Shown piece after piece: positions 8,937 to 17,971 of a stretch of DNA of 64,000 nucleotides; within the stretch, counting starts at the first letter, position 1, and every line of letters starts with the position of its first letter. The position numbers were made by a program, and so were the translations under genes. The notes below the pieces were generated by a model. The model did not search any database, was not told the origin of the DNA, and saw nothing but the letters and a program-made list of their open reading frames with translations. This DNA is from Candidatus Kapaibacterium sp. (GTDB taxonomy: Bacteria; Bacteroidota; Ignavibacteria; Kapaibacteriales; UBA2268), in contig CALHGZ010000010.1 of NCBI GenBank assembly GCA_938031175.1, positions 19,508 through 83,507 on the forward strand, written 5' to 3'.

Positions 8937-9830
8937 TTACAACTTTAAATTATGTTTATTCCAGGTAATTATTGCTTCATTGTATTTCCTAAAAAAAATT
9001 TTTGATGCAATGTATGGATTTGGTTCGAAATATTTTACTACAATAAAAGTAATCATAATAATGACTACAGCTGAAATTAGCCCTTCTTCGATGCCAAATT
9101 GATTACCTAAAAGTAATTGTGAAATCCAATTTTCATTTCTTTTATAGATGAGAATTCCAATATTATAATCATTGCCACTAATTGGAGATGATAACAAAAC
9201 TGCTTGCAGCCAGTTCCACAAGAAGTGGAAAATTATTGGATGAATTAATGAAAAAGTCTGGAGATATAATATTGATAAAAGCATGCCACCAAGAAAAATA
9301 TTAAAAAAAGCTATAATACTAAAGTTTGGATTGAAATAGTGTGATATTGAGAATATGAATGAAATGAAAATTGAAACAATTATAGGGTTGAATTTTTCAA
9401 TTAATGCCTGGAAAATGATACCTCTGAAAATAAGCTCTTCAGAAGCCGCATAAATAAATATTAACATTGAAATATTTATAAAATAATTACAATTAATTTT
9501 TTCGAAACCAATTACTTCAGCACCTAAAATAAAATTTATTGCAAAATAAAGAGAAAATGCGCTAATAGTAATTAAAATCAATATTGCTGAATCATAAATA
9601 GTTTTTTTATTGACATAGAAGCCAAAAGTAATAATGGAACCACCGGCTCTTATAGATTCGATGATAATTGATGACAAGAAGAGAATAAATAGAATATATA
9701 AAGTAATTAAAATTGGTGTTGTTATTAAAAATCCAGGTAATACTCCAAAAATGAATAAAACTAACCAAAGAACTATTCTTAACCACCAGATAGAGGTTAC
9801 CCTGTATAGGTGGATTAGATTAAGGTTCAT
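8937..9830 (-). CDS. CPBP family intramembrane metalloprotease (CAAX protease-like)
   Basis: A 297-residue membrane protein with about eight transmembrane helices. The ABI/CPBP (Rce1-like) motifs are all present: ASEELIFRG with Glu131, Glu132 and Arg136; FSISHYFNP with His164; and HFLWNW with His202 and Asn206. In the Rce1 family these residues form the intramembrane active site. Bacterial CPBP proteins process or modify membrane-bound peptides and are often unassigned. It is co-directional with the small membrane protein downstream and the HicB-like gene upstream. Confidence 0.85.
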   Translation of the reverse strand: MNLNLIHLYRVTSIWWLRIVLWLVLFIFGVLPGFLITTPILITLYILFILFLSSIIIESIRAGGSIITFGFYVNKKTIYDSAILILITISAFSLYFAINFILGAEVIGFEKINCNYFINISMLIFIYAASEELIFRGIIFQALIEKFNPIIVSIFISFIFSISHYFNPNFSIIAFFNIFLGGMLLSILYLQTFSLIHPIIFHFLWNWLQAVLLSSPISGNDYNIGILIYKRNENWISQLLLGNQFGIEEGLISAVVIIMITFIVVKYFEPNPYIASKIFFRKYNEAIITWNKHNLKL

Positions 9831-9845
9831 AAATAGCAGATTTAA

Positions 9846-10046
9846 TTATTCAACCTGAGTTTTTTTGATCTTTTCAATATGTTCATCTATAAATCGAGCC
9901 ATTTTGTTACGTACTTCTTCGTGTTCAGTACCTTTTATTAAATAATTTAGTTGTGGACAATATGCTGAGTATTGATTAATGCCAACTTTTCTTATGAGGA
10001 TTTCATAGTCGAATGGCTCGGTACTTGTTGATTTTTTAATTTCCAT
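9846..10046 (-). CDS. HicB-like small protein (orphan antitoxin-type fold)
   Basis: 66 residues. The segment FDYEILIRKVGINQYSAYCP followed by QLNYLIKGTEHEEVRNKMA and a final amphipathic helix has the beta-beta-beta-alpha layout of HicB antitoxins, where 'YxAxxPxLxxxxxGxTxxEA' is typical. No HicA toxin gene adjoins it and there is no C-terminal DNA-binding extension, so it is not evidence of a working toxin-antitoxin pair. A TAnnTTTG element lies 23 bp upstream. Confidence 0.6.
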   Translation of the reverse strand: MEIKKSTSTEPFDYEILIRKVGINQYSAYCPQLNYLIKGTEHEEVRNKMARFIDEHIEKIKKTQVE

Positions 10047-10068
10047 AATTGTATTAATTCAATAATAA

Positions 10069-10076
10069 CAAATTTA
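10069..10076 (-). promoter_or_regulatory. Possible -7 element for the HicB-like gene
   Basis: On the reverse strand this reads TAAATTTG, a full match to TAnnTTTG, 23 bp before the start codon. No TTG is found at the 20-bp spacing. Confidence 0.3.
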
Positions 10077-10113
10077 CTATATTTAAATGTATTTAGACTG
10101 TTCAAATGACAAA

Positions 10114-10121
10114 TAATTTTG
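10114..10121 (+). promoter_or_regulatory. Possible -7 element for the heparinase-flippase operon
   Basis: TAATTTTG matches TAnnTTTG and lies 40 bp before the TTG start at 10161. The -33 position at 20-bp spacing is ATT. Confidence 0.3.
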
Positions 10122-10160
10122 AAAATTTTAAAAGTCAACTTAAAAATTTAAAAAAATACC

Positions 10161-12401
10161 TTGAATTTAAAATCATTATTTGGCAAAATATTAAATATCC
10201 CACCAGAAGTTGCGATTCGGAAAGCAAGGGATAGAATAATAGATTTATTCAAGTTGCAAAGAGAAAGATTGCATGATTTAGAAAACTCTACATATTCAGA
10301 ATTACCTGTATGGTTCGATAGAATTTCTTACAGTTTCTATAAGATACCGGATTGTAATATATTATCTAAATATAAGAATGAAATCAAATTTTTATCTGAT
10401 AATTATTTAAATCATAAATTCAATCTTTTAGGTTCTGGTTGGGTAAATGTTTATCATGGGATGAATGCTAAAGGATTTGATGGATTTAATTATTCAAAAA
10501 ACGAAATTTTTGATTTGGATAAATATTTAGAATTCTACTTCCATAGCTCAAATCGTAAAATTATATCCACAATTATCCCTCTTATAAGCAATGACTATAA
10601 ATTGATTGATTGGCAGATAGATTTTCGTTCAGGCTATCGATATGATGAAAGTAAATGGTATAAAGATATAAAATTCGGGACAATTAAGGGGGTTGATATT
10701 AAAGTTCCATGGGAGTTGGGACGTATGCAACATCTTCCAGTTTTAGCATATGCAGCAAACTTAGCCAAGGAATATTCCGACGAATTTAATGAACCGCAGC
10801 GGTATTTTGATGAATTTAAAAATCAAATTTTGGATTTTATAGCTTTCAATCCACCACGTTTCGGTGTACAATGGATGAATTCAATGGATGTCGGCATTCG
10901 GGCTGTGAATTGGCTTATTTCTTATGACTTTTTCAAACAATTAAATTTTGATTTCGATGAGAAAACCAGCGTATTATTCCGCCAAAGTATATATGATTGT
11001 TTGCTTCATATATTATGGAATTTGGAATGGTCACACGGGCTGAGAGCAAATCACTATTTCTGTAATATCGCTACAATCATAATCATATCATCATACTTAC
11101 CTATATCGGATGAGTCTAATACAGCTTTATTTTTCGGGATACAGGAGTTAATTAATGAAACTCTTTATCAATTTTATGAAGACGGTGGAAATTTCGAAGC
11201 ATCAATATATTATCATCGTCTTTCAACTGAATTTTTATTTAATTCTCTTTATATTCTTTTCAGTTTGAATAGAGAAAGATATATAGCACTTAATAAATTG
11301 AATATTAAAAAGTGGCAATTTGATAAAAAGTTAAAAAAAGGTGATAAACAATCAATAATATCCGAGGATGGAAAACTTATTTTGCCAGATGAATTCATCA
11401 ATAGGATTACCAACATTGCAAAATTTTCATATGATCTTCAAAATCGAGGTTGTTTAATGAGTAGGATTGGGGATATTGATAATGGTAGATTTGTAAAATT
11501 CACACCGAAATTAATCATTGAAGATACTATATTTGAGCATGATGAGTCAATGAATCCAGTTTTAGCTTTATTTGCAACAATTTTCAATATAAACGATGAT
11601 TCTTTATCAGATTACATTGAATATAATTTGAAAAGACCAGTTAGGCATGTTAATATAAAATTCTTTGAATTTAATCGTATTATTATTGATGATACTGGCA
11701 ATAAATTTTTAAATATATTTTATCCTGATTTTGGTGTTTATATTTACAGAAATACTATTTATGAAGTATTTATCCGTTGCGGTCAGATTGGACAAAATGG
11801 TAAAGGTGGGCATTCCCATAATGATCAATTATCATTTGAATTAAGTATAGATGGGCGATTCATAATAGTTGATCCTGGCAATTATGTATATACCGCGTTA
11901 CCAGATAAACGCAATCAATTTAGGTCAACACAATATCACAATACACTTGTTATTCCGAATAATGAGCAAAACAAATGGCTTGAGCAAACAATTGATGATT
12001 TATTTTGGTACATTGGAGAGCGATCAAGAGCAAAAGCTCTAAAAGCGGAAAATAACATTTTTATTGGTGAACATTATGGTTTTGAACTACCACATTCAAG
12101 AATATTCCGTTTCCGTCGAGACTATTTTACTATCGAAGATTTTTATGAAATTGATGTTCCTAAACAAGTTCATATTCACTTACACCCCGATACCAATATC
12201 GAAATACAACAAGATTGTGCAATACTAAAAATTGATGATATAACTGTCAAATTAGAATATGAAAATGCTACAATTGAGATTATGCAATATGAATATTCCC
12301 GATTTTATGGAGTCAAGACATTATCCAAAAAAATTGTTTTTAAAGATTTACCCGATGAATTTATATTTAAATTTTCATTCTTAAGTGCAAAGAATTTGTG
12401 A
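10161..12401 (+). CDS. Heparinase II/III family polysaccharide lyase-like protein
   Basis: 746 residues. The N-terminal two-thirds is an alpha-toroid (residues about 60-380) with the family's KVPWELGRMQHLP segment and the RANHYFCN stretch. The C-terminal beta-sandwich starts with GKGGHSHNDQLSFELSIDG near residue 545 and continues VDPGNYVYT and RSTQYHNTLVIPN. His-Asn-Asp in the HNDQ motif is the classical family signature. Members cleave uronic-acid polysaccharides by elimination; those beside flippases usually sit in surface-polysaccharide loci. No signal peptide is evident, so it may be cytoplasmic. Translation appears to start at TTG, as no in-frame ATG precedes the conserved N-terminus. 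The flippase follows after 9 bp. Confidence 0.82.
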   Translation: MNLKSLFGKILNIPPEVAIRKARDRIIDLFKLQRERLHDLENSTYSELPVWFDRISYSFYKIPDCNILSKYKNEIKFLSDNYLNHKFNLLGSGWVNVYHGMNAKGFDGFNYSKNEIFDLDKYLEFYFHSSNRKIISTIIPLISNDYKLIDWQIDFRSGYRYDESKWYKDIKFGTIKGVDIKVPWELGRMQHLPVLAYAANLAKEYSDEFNEPQRYFDEFKNQILDFIAFNPPRFGVQWMNSMDVGIRAVNWLISYDFFKQLNFDFDEKTSVLFRQSIYDCLLHILWNLEWSHGLRANHYFCNIATIIIISSYLPISDESNTALFFGIQELINETLYQFYEDGGNFEASIYYHRLSTEFLFNSLYILFSLNRERYIALNKLNIKKWQFDKKLKKGDKQSIISEDGKLILPDEFINRITNIAKFSYDLQNRGCLMSRIGDIDNGRFVKFTPKLIIEDTIFEHDESMNPVLALFATIFNINDDSLSDYIEYNLKRPVRHVNIKFFEFNRIIIDDTGNKFLNIFYPDFGVYIYRNTIYEVFIRCGQIGQNGKGGHSHNDQLSFELSIDGRFIIVDPGNYVYTALPDKRNQFRSTQYHNTLVIPNNEQNKWLEQTIDDLFWYIGERSRAKALKAENNIFIGEHYGFELPHSRIFRFRRDYFTIEDFYEIDVPKQVHIHLHPDTNIEIQQDCAILKIDDITVKLEYENATIEIMQYEYSRFYGVKTLSKKIVFKDLPDEFIFKFSFLSAKNL

Positions 12402-12410
12402 TATTCTGAA

Positions 12411-13718
12411 GTGCAGATACAAAGCCATATCGGTAAAATTTCTTGGACATTAGCCAACCGCTCATTATATTTTCTTTATTTTTTTGTATTGCTCGTTCAA
12501 ATCAATGTATTAAAGCCCGCTGACTATGGATTGTTTGAATTACTACGTAATTTAAATATTTGGATGTTAGGATTGACTGATTCATTAATCTTACAGGGAT
12601 TAATTCAATTTGGAATGATTGAAGAGGAAAGAGGTAAGGTCAATACAATAACATTAATCTTGTACTCAGCTATATTAATTTCGGTTTCTATTTTAATATA
12701 TTTTTTAAAAGATTCATTATCAATTTTATTTAATGAACCGAATTTAGTCAATATGGCTATGAATTTACCCTTGCTTACCTTTCTATCGATACCACGTAAT
12801 TATATTATAAAATTGCTGTGGCGGGATTATCTCCTATCAAAAGTATTTTTAATTGATTTGATTTATTTTTTGTCAATGACAATCCTGACATTTTATTACA
12901 TATTAAATTATCAGAATCTAAATTTTCAACTGATGGTAAATATTTTATTAATTGGAACCGCGTCAAGCTCAATAATTGCTATACTTTTAGCATATAAAAA
13001 ATTAGAATTTAGTTTTATTGGAGCATTCAGTATAAAAAAATTGTTTGGCTATGGTACACCATTGATGCTACAGGGGATATTCCATTCATTGACAAAATAT
13101 CTTGATGTATTTATTGTTCAATATTTTTTCAATACAGGAACTGTTGGGATATATTCATTAACTAAGAATCTTTATAGATTCTTTGATGATGCTATCTCTA
13201 CTGTTTATGGTTTAATATTTCCTGCAACTGTAAAAAAATTTGTACAATCAAATCGTGAGGAAATATTTGCCATAATGACCAAATCAGTTTCTTTTACATT
13301 TGTCATTTTCCTTATATTGGTCATAATTTTACAAGTTGGATTATCAGAATATTTAATCACAACATTTCTCCCTGAGAAATACTATGCAACAATTGTACAG
13401 TTCAACGTAGCATTAATCGGTGCAATTTTTCTACCTTTTTTACTATTGACAGCAATAATTACGGCAAGTGGGAAAACACAAATAACTATGATATTTTCCA
13501 TTATATCAGCTGTAATTTCTACTGTTGGGTTTGTATTTATTGGAATAATAAATAATTCTGATTTAATACCGATTGGTATTATATTGTACAATCTATCAAT
13601 GGCAATTTTAACTTATATTTACGTTAAAAAAAATTACGGTTTCCCGATAAATATGATTTTTCGTTTTCTATATGATTCGAAGGAATTTTTAAAAAATTTT
13701 TTTAAGAGAGTGAAATAA
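12411..13718 (+). CDS. Polysaccharide flippase (Wzx-type, oligosaccharide-lipid exporter)
   Basis: A 435-residue polytopic membrane protein with about 12-14 hydrophobic helices and a basic C-terminus. The N-terminus (GKISWTLANRSLYFLYFFVL) and mid-region (FGYGTPLMLQGIFHSLTKYL, then TVGIYSLTKNLYRFFDDAI) follow the Wzx/RfbX polysaccharide transporter pattern. It would flip undecaprenyl-linked oligosaccharide across the inner membrane. The start codon is GTG. It is followed by ftsX after 2 bp and preceded by the heparinase-like gene, suggesting one transcript. Confidence 0.82.
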   Translation: MQIQSHIGKISWTLANRSLYFLYFFVLLVQINVLKPADYGLFELLRNLNIWMLGLTDSLILQGLIQFGMIEEERGKVNTITLILYSAILISVSILIYFLKDSLSILFNEPNLVNMAMNLPLLTFLSIPRNYIIKLLWRDYLLSKVFLIDLIYFLSMTILTFYYILNYQNLNFQLMVNILLIGTASSSIIAILLAYKKLEFSFIGAFSIKKLFGYGTPLMLQGIFHSLTKYLDVFIVQYFFNTGTVGIYSLTKNLYRFFDDAISTVYGLIFPATVKKFVQSNREEIFAIMTKSVSFTFVIFLILVIILQVGLSEYLITTFLPEKYYATIVQFNVALIGAIFLPFLLLTAIITASGKTQITMIFSIISAVISTVGFVFIGIINNSDLIPIGIILYNLSMAILTYIYVKKNYGFPINMIFRFLYDSKEFLKNFFKRVK

Positions 13719-13720
13719 TT

Positions 13721-14575
13721 ATGAAAATAGCTTTCATTTATGATTTTATCATAAAATTACTCAAAAAAAATATTGCATCTCATATTAATTTTATTATTTC
13801 AGTAGCATCAATTACTATCATCATTACTTTAGCCATAGTTCTATGGGAGTTCACAAATTCAAAACTTCAAGAAATATCAGATGAATTTACTGTAGCTATT
13901 GTTTTGAAAGATAATATAACTAACACTCGAATAAACTCAATTATTACTGAATTAATGCAATATGAAGTCGTCAAAAAAGCTAAACATCAGGAATCAACCG
14001 CATCTTTGAAAAAATTCTTAAATAATCATGGCTTTAGCGAAGAAGAACTTCTTTTGGACGGCAGTTTTCCTGAAGTCATTTTATTGACCTTACAATTAAA
14101 TTACTTTGATCAAACCCAATTTTTTTATTTAATAGATAATTTGAGAACTAAGCCCTATATTGACGAGGTTTTATATAAGGAAGCATATATTAACAATATT
14201 TTTAAAATTGTTGACGAATTTTCTGTAATATTTTTAGGTATCATATTTTTTTTAATTTTATTAGCCACAACAGTTATCATACAATCTATCAAAAATGTTT
14301 ATTCTATATTGAGAAAGAATTTCGAATTGTTGATGACGTTTGGATCTAGTAAATTTTACAATTTTCTCATTTCTATTCAATATATATTGATTTTAATAAT
14401 AATTGGGTTTTTAGTTAGTATATTAATTATTTCGGTTATATGGCAACTCTTAGCTTTAAACAATATTAATATTAACATTGACTTTACTTTTCCAACCATC
14501 TATGCTATATTAGTAATATTATGTTATGTTATTATAATTAAATTAGTTAGTATGTTATTTTTATATCGTCACTAA
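13721..14575 (+). CDS. ftsX: FtsX-like cell-division ABC permease
   Basis: 284 residues with FtsX architecture: a short cytoplasmic N-terminus, TM1 (about 22-44), a periplasmic domain (45-165) and three more helices (about 168-190, 220-242, 255-278). The periplasmic domain shows the FtsX pattern of extended strands: EFTVAIVLKDN, then a helix, and DGSFPEVILLTL. The cytoplasmic loop NVYSILRKNFELLMTFGSSK is the FtsE coupling region. FtsEX activates periplasmic amidases at division. The FtsE ATPase is not next to it. Divergent from E. coli FtsX, so the assignment rests on topology and weak motifs. Confidence 0.72.
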   Translation: MKIAFIYDFIIKLLKKNIASHINFIISVASITIIITLAIVLWEFTNSKLQEISDEFTVAIVLKDNITNTRINSIITELMQYEVVKKAKHQESTASLKKFLNNHGFSEEELLLDGSFPEVILLTLQLNYFDQTQFFYLIDNLRTKPYIDEVLYKEAYINNIFKIVDEFSVIFLGIIFFLILLATTVIIQSIKNVYSILRKNFELLMTFGSSKFYNFLISIQYILILIIIGFLVSILIISVIWQLLALNNININIDFTFPTIYAILVILCYVIIIKLVSMLFLYRH

Positions 14576-14585
14576 AATTTCAGTT

Positions 14586-15668
14586 TTGAAAATAATAACC
14601 ATTTACATATTAAAGAAGTTTACTTCTTCACTCTTTTTTTCTTTAGTTGCTTTATGCATCATATTTGTTATAGTTAATTTACTTGAAAACCTCGATGATT
14701 TTCTTGATCAAAATGCAACAATAGATGTTATTATCAAATATTACTTATACTTTTTGCCTGAAATAATCAAATTGACCATACCAATATCAGTTCTTTTATC
14801 GGCATTATTTTCAGTTGGGAACTTAAGTGTTAATAATGAAATAACTGCTTTGAAAGCAAGTGGTATTAGTTTATATCAGATTTTAATGCCATTTCTTCTG
14901 GTAAGCGTATTAATTAGTTTTATTCATTTATATTTCAACGGATGGATAGTCCCTAAAGTTAATCAAAAAAAGATTGTTATAGAAAATCAGTATATGAACA
15001 AGATATCAAGTGGAGGACCACTTTACAATTTATATTTTAGAGACAGTCCAACAAAAAATGTCATTATGGCTTATTACATTCCAGAAGAAAAATATGGAAC
15101 AAATATTACAATTGAATTATTTAATAATCAAATACATCCAAGAATAGTTAAACGTTACGAGAGCGAAAAATTAATATGGGACTCATCTCAGGGGAATTGG
15201 AAGCTCGTAAATGGATTAATTCGGGATTTTGAAGATAACAAAATTACGTTCCAAAAATTCGATACAATACTTGCTGAAATATCTTTTACACATGAACAGA
15301 TAGTAAATATACGAAAAACAACCGACGAGATGACTTTCGATGAGCTTGAAGGATATATAAATCTACTTGAAAAAGGTGGTAGAGACGTAAGAAAACAAAG
15401 GATAGATCTCTATGGTGCTTATGCATTTCCATTTGCAAATGTAATTGTAATTATATTTGCAGTTCCATTTTCTTCTATCAGACGCAAAAGTGGAATTGCT
15501 ATCCAGATTGCCGCAGCTATGATAGTCGCCTTTTTTTATTTGTTATTTACAAAGCTTGGACAATCTATAGGTTATGCTTATAATTTAAGTCCAATTGTTT
15601 CAGCATGGTTAGCGAATATTGTTTTTTTTATTGTTGGTCTTTTTAATTTGCTTAAAACTCGGAGCTAA
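14586..15668 (+). CDS. LptF/LptG family lipopolysaccharide export permease
   Basis: 360 residues, YjgP/YjgQ family. The start MKIITIYILKKFTSSLFFSL, TM helices 1-3 (about 12-35, 55-80, 100-120), a jellyroll periplasmic domain (about 125-265) and three C-terminal helices are as expected. NNEITALKASGISLYQILMP is the family's coupling-helix signature and FPFANVIVIIFAVPFSS opens the final helices. LptF and LptG with LptB pull LPS from the inner membrane and pass it to the LptC-LptA bridge. Translation starts at TTG. Only one of the two paralogues is in this window. Confidence 0.88.
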   Translation: MKIITIYILKKFTSSLFFSLVALCIIFVIVNLLENLDDFLDQNATIDVIIKYYLYFLPEIIKLTIPISVLLSALFSVGNLSVNNEITALKASGISLYQILMPFLLVSVLISFIHLYFNGWIVPKVNQKKIVIENQYMNKISSGGPLYNLYFRDSPTKNVIMAYYIPEEKYGTNITIELFNNQIHPRIVKRYESEKLIWDSSQGNWKLVNGLIRDFEDNKITFQKFDTILAEISFTHEQIVNIRKTTDEMTFDELEGYINLLEKGGRDVRKQRIDLYGAYAFPFANVIVIIFAVPFSSIRRKSGIAIQIAAAMIVAFFYLLFTKLGQSIGYAYNLSPIVSAWLANIVFFIVGLFNLLKTRS

Positions 15669-15672
15669 TTGA

Positions 15673-16431
15673 ATGAAAACAATCAATACGATATCATCGA
15701 TTGAGGGAAGAATTTTATTACATCAAATTTTTAAAGAACTAAGATTTGAAAAACAATTCTCTACATTTACAACCTTATTGAGATTGTGGAGTTTATGTAT
15801 TAATGCGAAAAATATCAATAGATTAACAAAACGTAATGTTGAGATATTGCACTCCCTTGGATTTTTCAGTGGCACAGGTTTGTGGCTGGGTGAAATTGTT
15901 AATCGATATTATTTTTCTACAATTAATTCATTGGTTTATTTCGGTGCGGCAGTATTGCTTGTCTTGGTCGGATTGAGGCGATTCAGTGATATCATTGATG
16001 ATAGTATAGTTCTTTTAGGTGTCGGTTTTGAGGCATTAATGCTATTGTTTATGTTTTTTGTTATGCTATTTTCACCTTCTGAAGACATTTCACTTAAATC
16101 TGATACAGATGAAACAGACGAAGCTAATGAATTATTGACCGAAGTTGGAGAAATTGCAAAAGAATTTGCTTCTGCTGTAATGGCAATCGATAACTTATCT
16201 GAAAAGGTCAATAATTTGATTGAATTGCAAAAAGAATCTATTGATAAATTGAACCATATCGGAGAAGCTTTTGCAAATGCAATTTCTCCAAATCCGGAAT
16301 TAGTACCCATCTTGAAACAAACTAATGAGGAACTCGTCAAATTTAAAGAAGGTATAATACAATTATCAAATATGATTGAGACAATTAAAAATGCCGAGCT
16401 CGAATTAATTATTAAACAAAAAAATCAATGA
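15673..16431 (+). CDS. GldL-like membrane protein (candidate T9SS motor subunit)
   Basis: 252 residues: an N-terminal extension (1-80), two hydrophobic helices (about 86-103 and 111-134), then an acidic, coiled-coil-forming C-terminus (145-250). The helical hairpin VYFGAAVLLVLVGLRRF ... LLGVGFEALMLLFMFF resembles GldL of the type IX secretion motor, whose TM1 has a 'GAAVVIVGALFK' pattern and whose TM2 has a conserved Glu in 'GxxTEAxxF'. Glu120 sits at that place. GldL with GldM forms the proton-driven inner-membrane motor of T9SS and gliding. The next gene has GldM topology, and a T9SS-tailed protein is encoded at about 37 kb. The match is by eye and remote; the N-terminal extension is unusual. 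Confidence 0.5.
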   Translation: MKTINTISSIEGRILLHQIFKELRFEKQFSTFTTLLRLWSLCINAKNINRLTKRNVEILHSLGFFSGTGLWLGEIVNRYYFSTINSLVYFGAAVLLVLVGLRRFSDIIDDSIVLLGVGFEALMLLFMFFVMLFSPSEDISLKSDTDETDEANELLTEVGEIAKEFASAVMAIDNLSEKVNNLIELQKESIDKLNHIGEAFANAISPNPELVPILKQTNEELVKFKEGIIQLSNMIETIKNAELELIIKQKNQ

Positions 16432-16446
16432 TTACAAACTTAAACT

Positions 16447-17904
16447 ATGACTATCGGCAGAAATAGGAAAATAGATATTTATTTTGTGTTGTATCTCGCA
16501 GCATTATTATTTTTACTACCCGATAGCGAAAAAAAAGAATTGGGCAACAAATATGAATCTTCCTTACCTATATTAGAACAAACTTTTAATTTATATTTAG
16601 ATAAAACAACACTAATATGTACTGCTGCACTGGATTCAAATGGAATAAACATTATATCATTCGATTCAATTAATACAATATATTACACCGGCAATGTTGA
16701 CAATGTAAGAATGGAATTTACAATTCAGGACCAAAATCTTGGATTATATTCCTATGTAAGTGATGTTAATTACAAAGGTAAATTTTTTCGAATTGTTGAA
16801 TCAAGGAATGAAAAAGCAACTTATTTCTATTGGAATCCTACCTTTGATGAACTAACCAATAAAAGCTATATAGTTGATGTAATTGCCTATGCTAAAGAAA
16901 ATCAAACCGGCAATGAAGTCAAGGCAAGAATAAAATTCAGTTTGAATTTACTTTTTATCAGAGATGTTATTAGTAGTCAACAACTTATTTCAATCAAGGA
17001 ATCAGATACAACGCTGCTTAATAATTTAAGTTCACCAACTTTTGAATCCACAGCACGACCAGTTGAATTGTTGGTTGCTTCCAGTATCGTTGAATCTTTA
17101 GCATATGAAAACTGGTCAAATCAGATTTTTATCAATGGTACAATCAGTCGAGATATAGAAAAAATTTTACCTTTAAGAATATTGAGAAATCCAGAGAATA
17201 ATGGAGGAACAGCAGAAATTATAGATTTAAAAGGAAGTACAATAATATTAGGTGGCCGCACACCTTTCGGTGGGAACATGAAAGTCGAATTTGCCTTAAT
17301 TAGAAAGTATGACGGTCAGAAAATTTCTCTCGAATTTACTGTTTCGCCTAGACCAATACGCCAACCTGAATTTGCAAACCGTATGTACCCTGGTGCCAAA
17401 TATTATATTAAACCTAATTTACCTATCCTGAAAGGTATAACAACACAAGCAATACTAAAAGATGGACAAAATGAAAGAGTTGTCTCCGATGGTATAAGTG
17501 AGATTGAATTCGTTCCAGAACTGAATGATACGGGGAAAACATTTGTTCTTGAACGTTACATTAACCAAACATTGAGAGATAAATTTAATATTTTTATTCA
17601 ATCTATACCTGAACCCAAAATAATAAGGTTAGTGTCGGATAGTCCGGGAAAAGTAAAACTGGAAACGCGTTCTTTCGGATATTACAAAGGTAAAGAAAAC
17701 CTTGTTCAGTATCTTGAAATAGATGGTAATGCCAAATATTTTCAGAAATTTGGTACCTTACCGGTATCCTCAAATGAATTGGAACACTCACAATTCTTTG
17801 AAATTGTACCTAAAAATGTTAAGGAAAAATTCGAATTCAGGGTAAGGTGTATTGATAATTATGGTAAAAAATCTAATTTTGAAACATATTCAGAATTTAA
17901 ATAG
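16447..17904 (+). CDS. GldM-like protein: one N-terminal TM helix and large periplasmic beta domain (candidate T9SS motor subunit)
   Basis: 485 residues. A short basic cytoplasmic tail (Arg4, Arg6, Lys7) leads into one transmembrane helix (about 9-25, DIYFVLYLAALLFLLP). About 460 residues of mainly beta periplasmic sequence follow, including IFINGTISRDIEKILPLRI and a GRTPFGGNMKVEFALIRKY strand pair. GldM/PorM has the same layout: a conserved Arg just before its single helix, then four periplasmic domains, about 515 residues in all. The upstream gene resembles GldL, the obligatory partner. I find no long residue-level GldM motif, so the call rests on topology, size and context; otherwise it is an unknown envelope protein. 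Confidence 0.45.
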   Translation: MTIGRNRKIDIYFVLYLAALLFLLPDSEKKELGNKYESSLPILEQTFNLYLDKTTLICTAALDSNGINIISFDSINTIYYTGNVDNVRMEFTIQDQNLGLYSYVSDVNYKGKFFRIVESRNEKATYFYWNPTFDELTNKSYIVDVIAYAKENQTGNEVKARIKFSLNLLFIRDVISSQQLISIKESDTTLLNNLSSPTFESTARPVELLVASSIVESLAYENWSNQIFINGTISRDIEKILPLRILRNPENNGGTAEIIDLKGSTIILGGRTPFGGNMKVEFALIRKYDGQKISLEFTVSPRPIRQPEFANRMYPGAKYYIKPNLPILKGITTQAILKDGQNERVVSDGISEIEFVPELNDTGKTFVLERYINQTLRDKFNIFIQSIPEPKIIRLVSDSPGKVKLETRSFGYYKGKENLVQYLEIDGNAKYFQKFGTLPVSSNELEHSQFFEIVPKNVKEKFEFRVRCIDNYGKKSNFETYSEFK

Positions 17905-17971
17905 AAAATGAATAAATTTGAAACTTATTTCTGTAAGATACGTAAGGTAATTGAGTAATTGTAAAGAAGCA

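Noticed and set aside
9846..10046. HicAB toxin-antitoxin module
   Set aside because: Only a HicB-like fold is present; no HicA-sized gene adjoins it on either side.
15936..16340. 134-residue reverse ORF inside the GldL-like gene
   Set aside because: The forward frame has clear helices and a coiled coil; the reverse frame is its antisense shadow.
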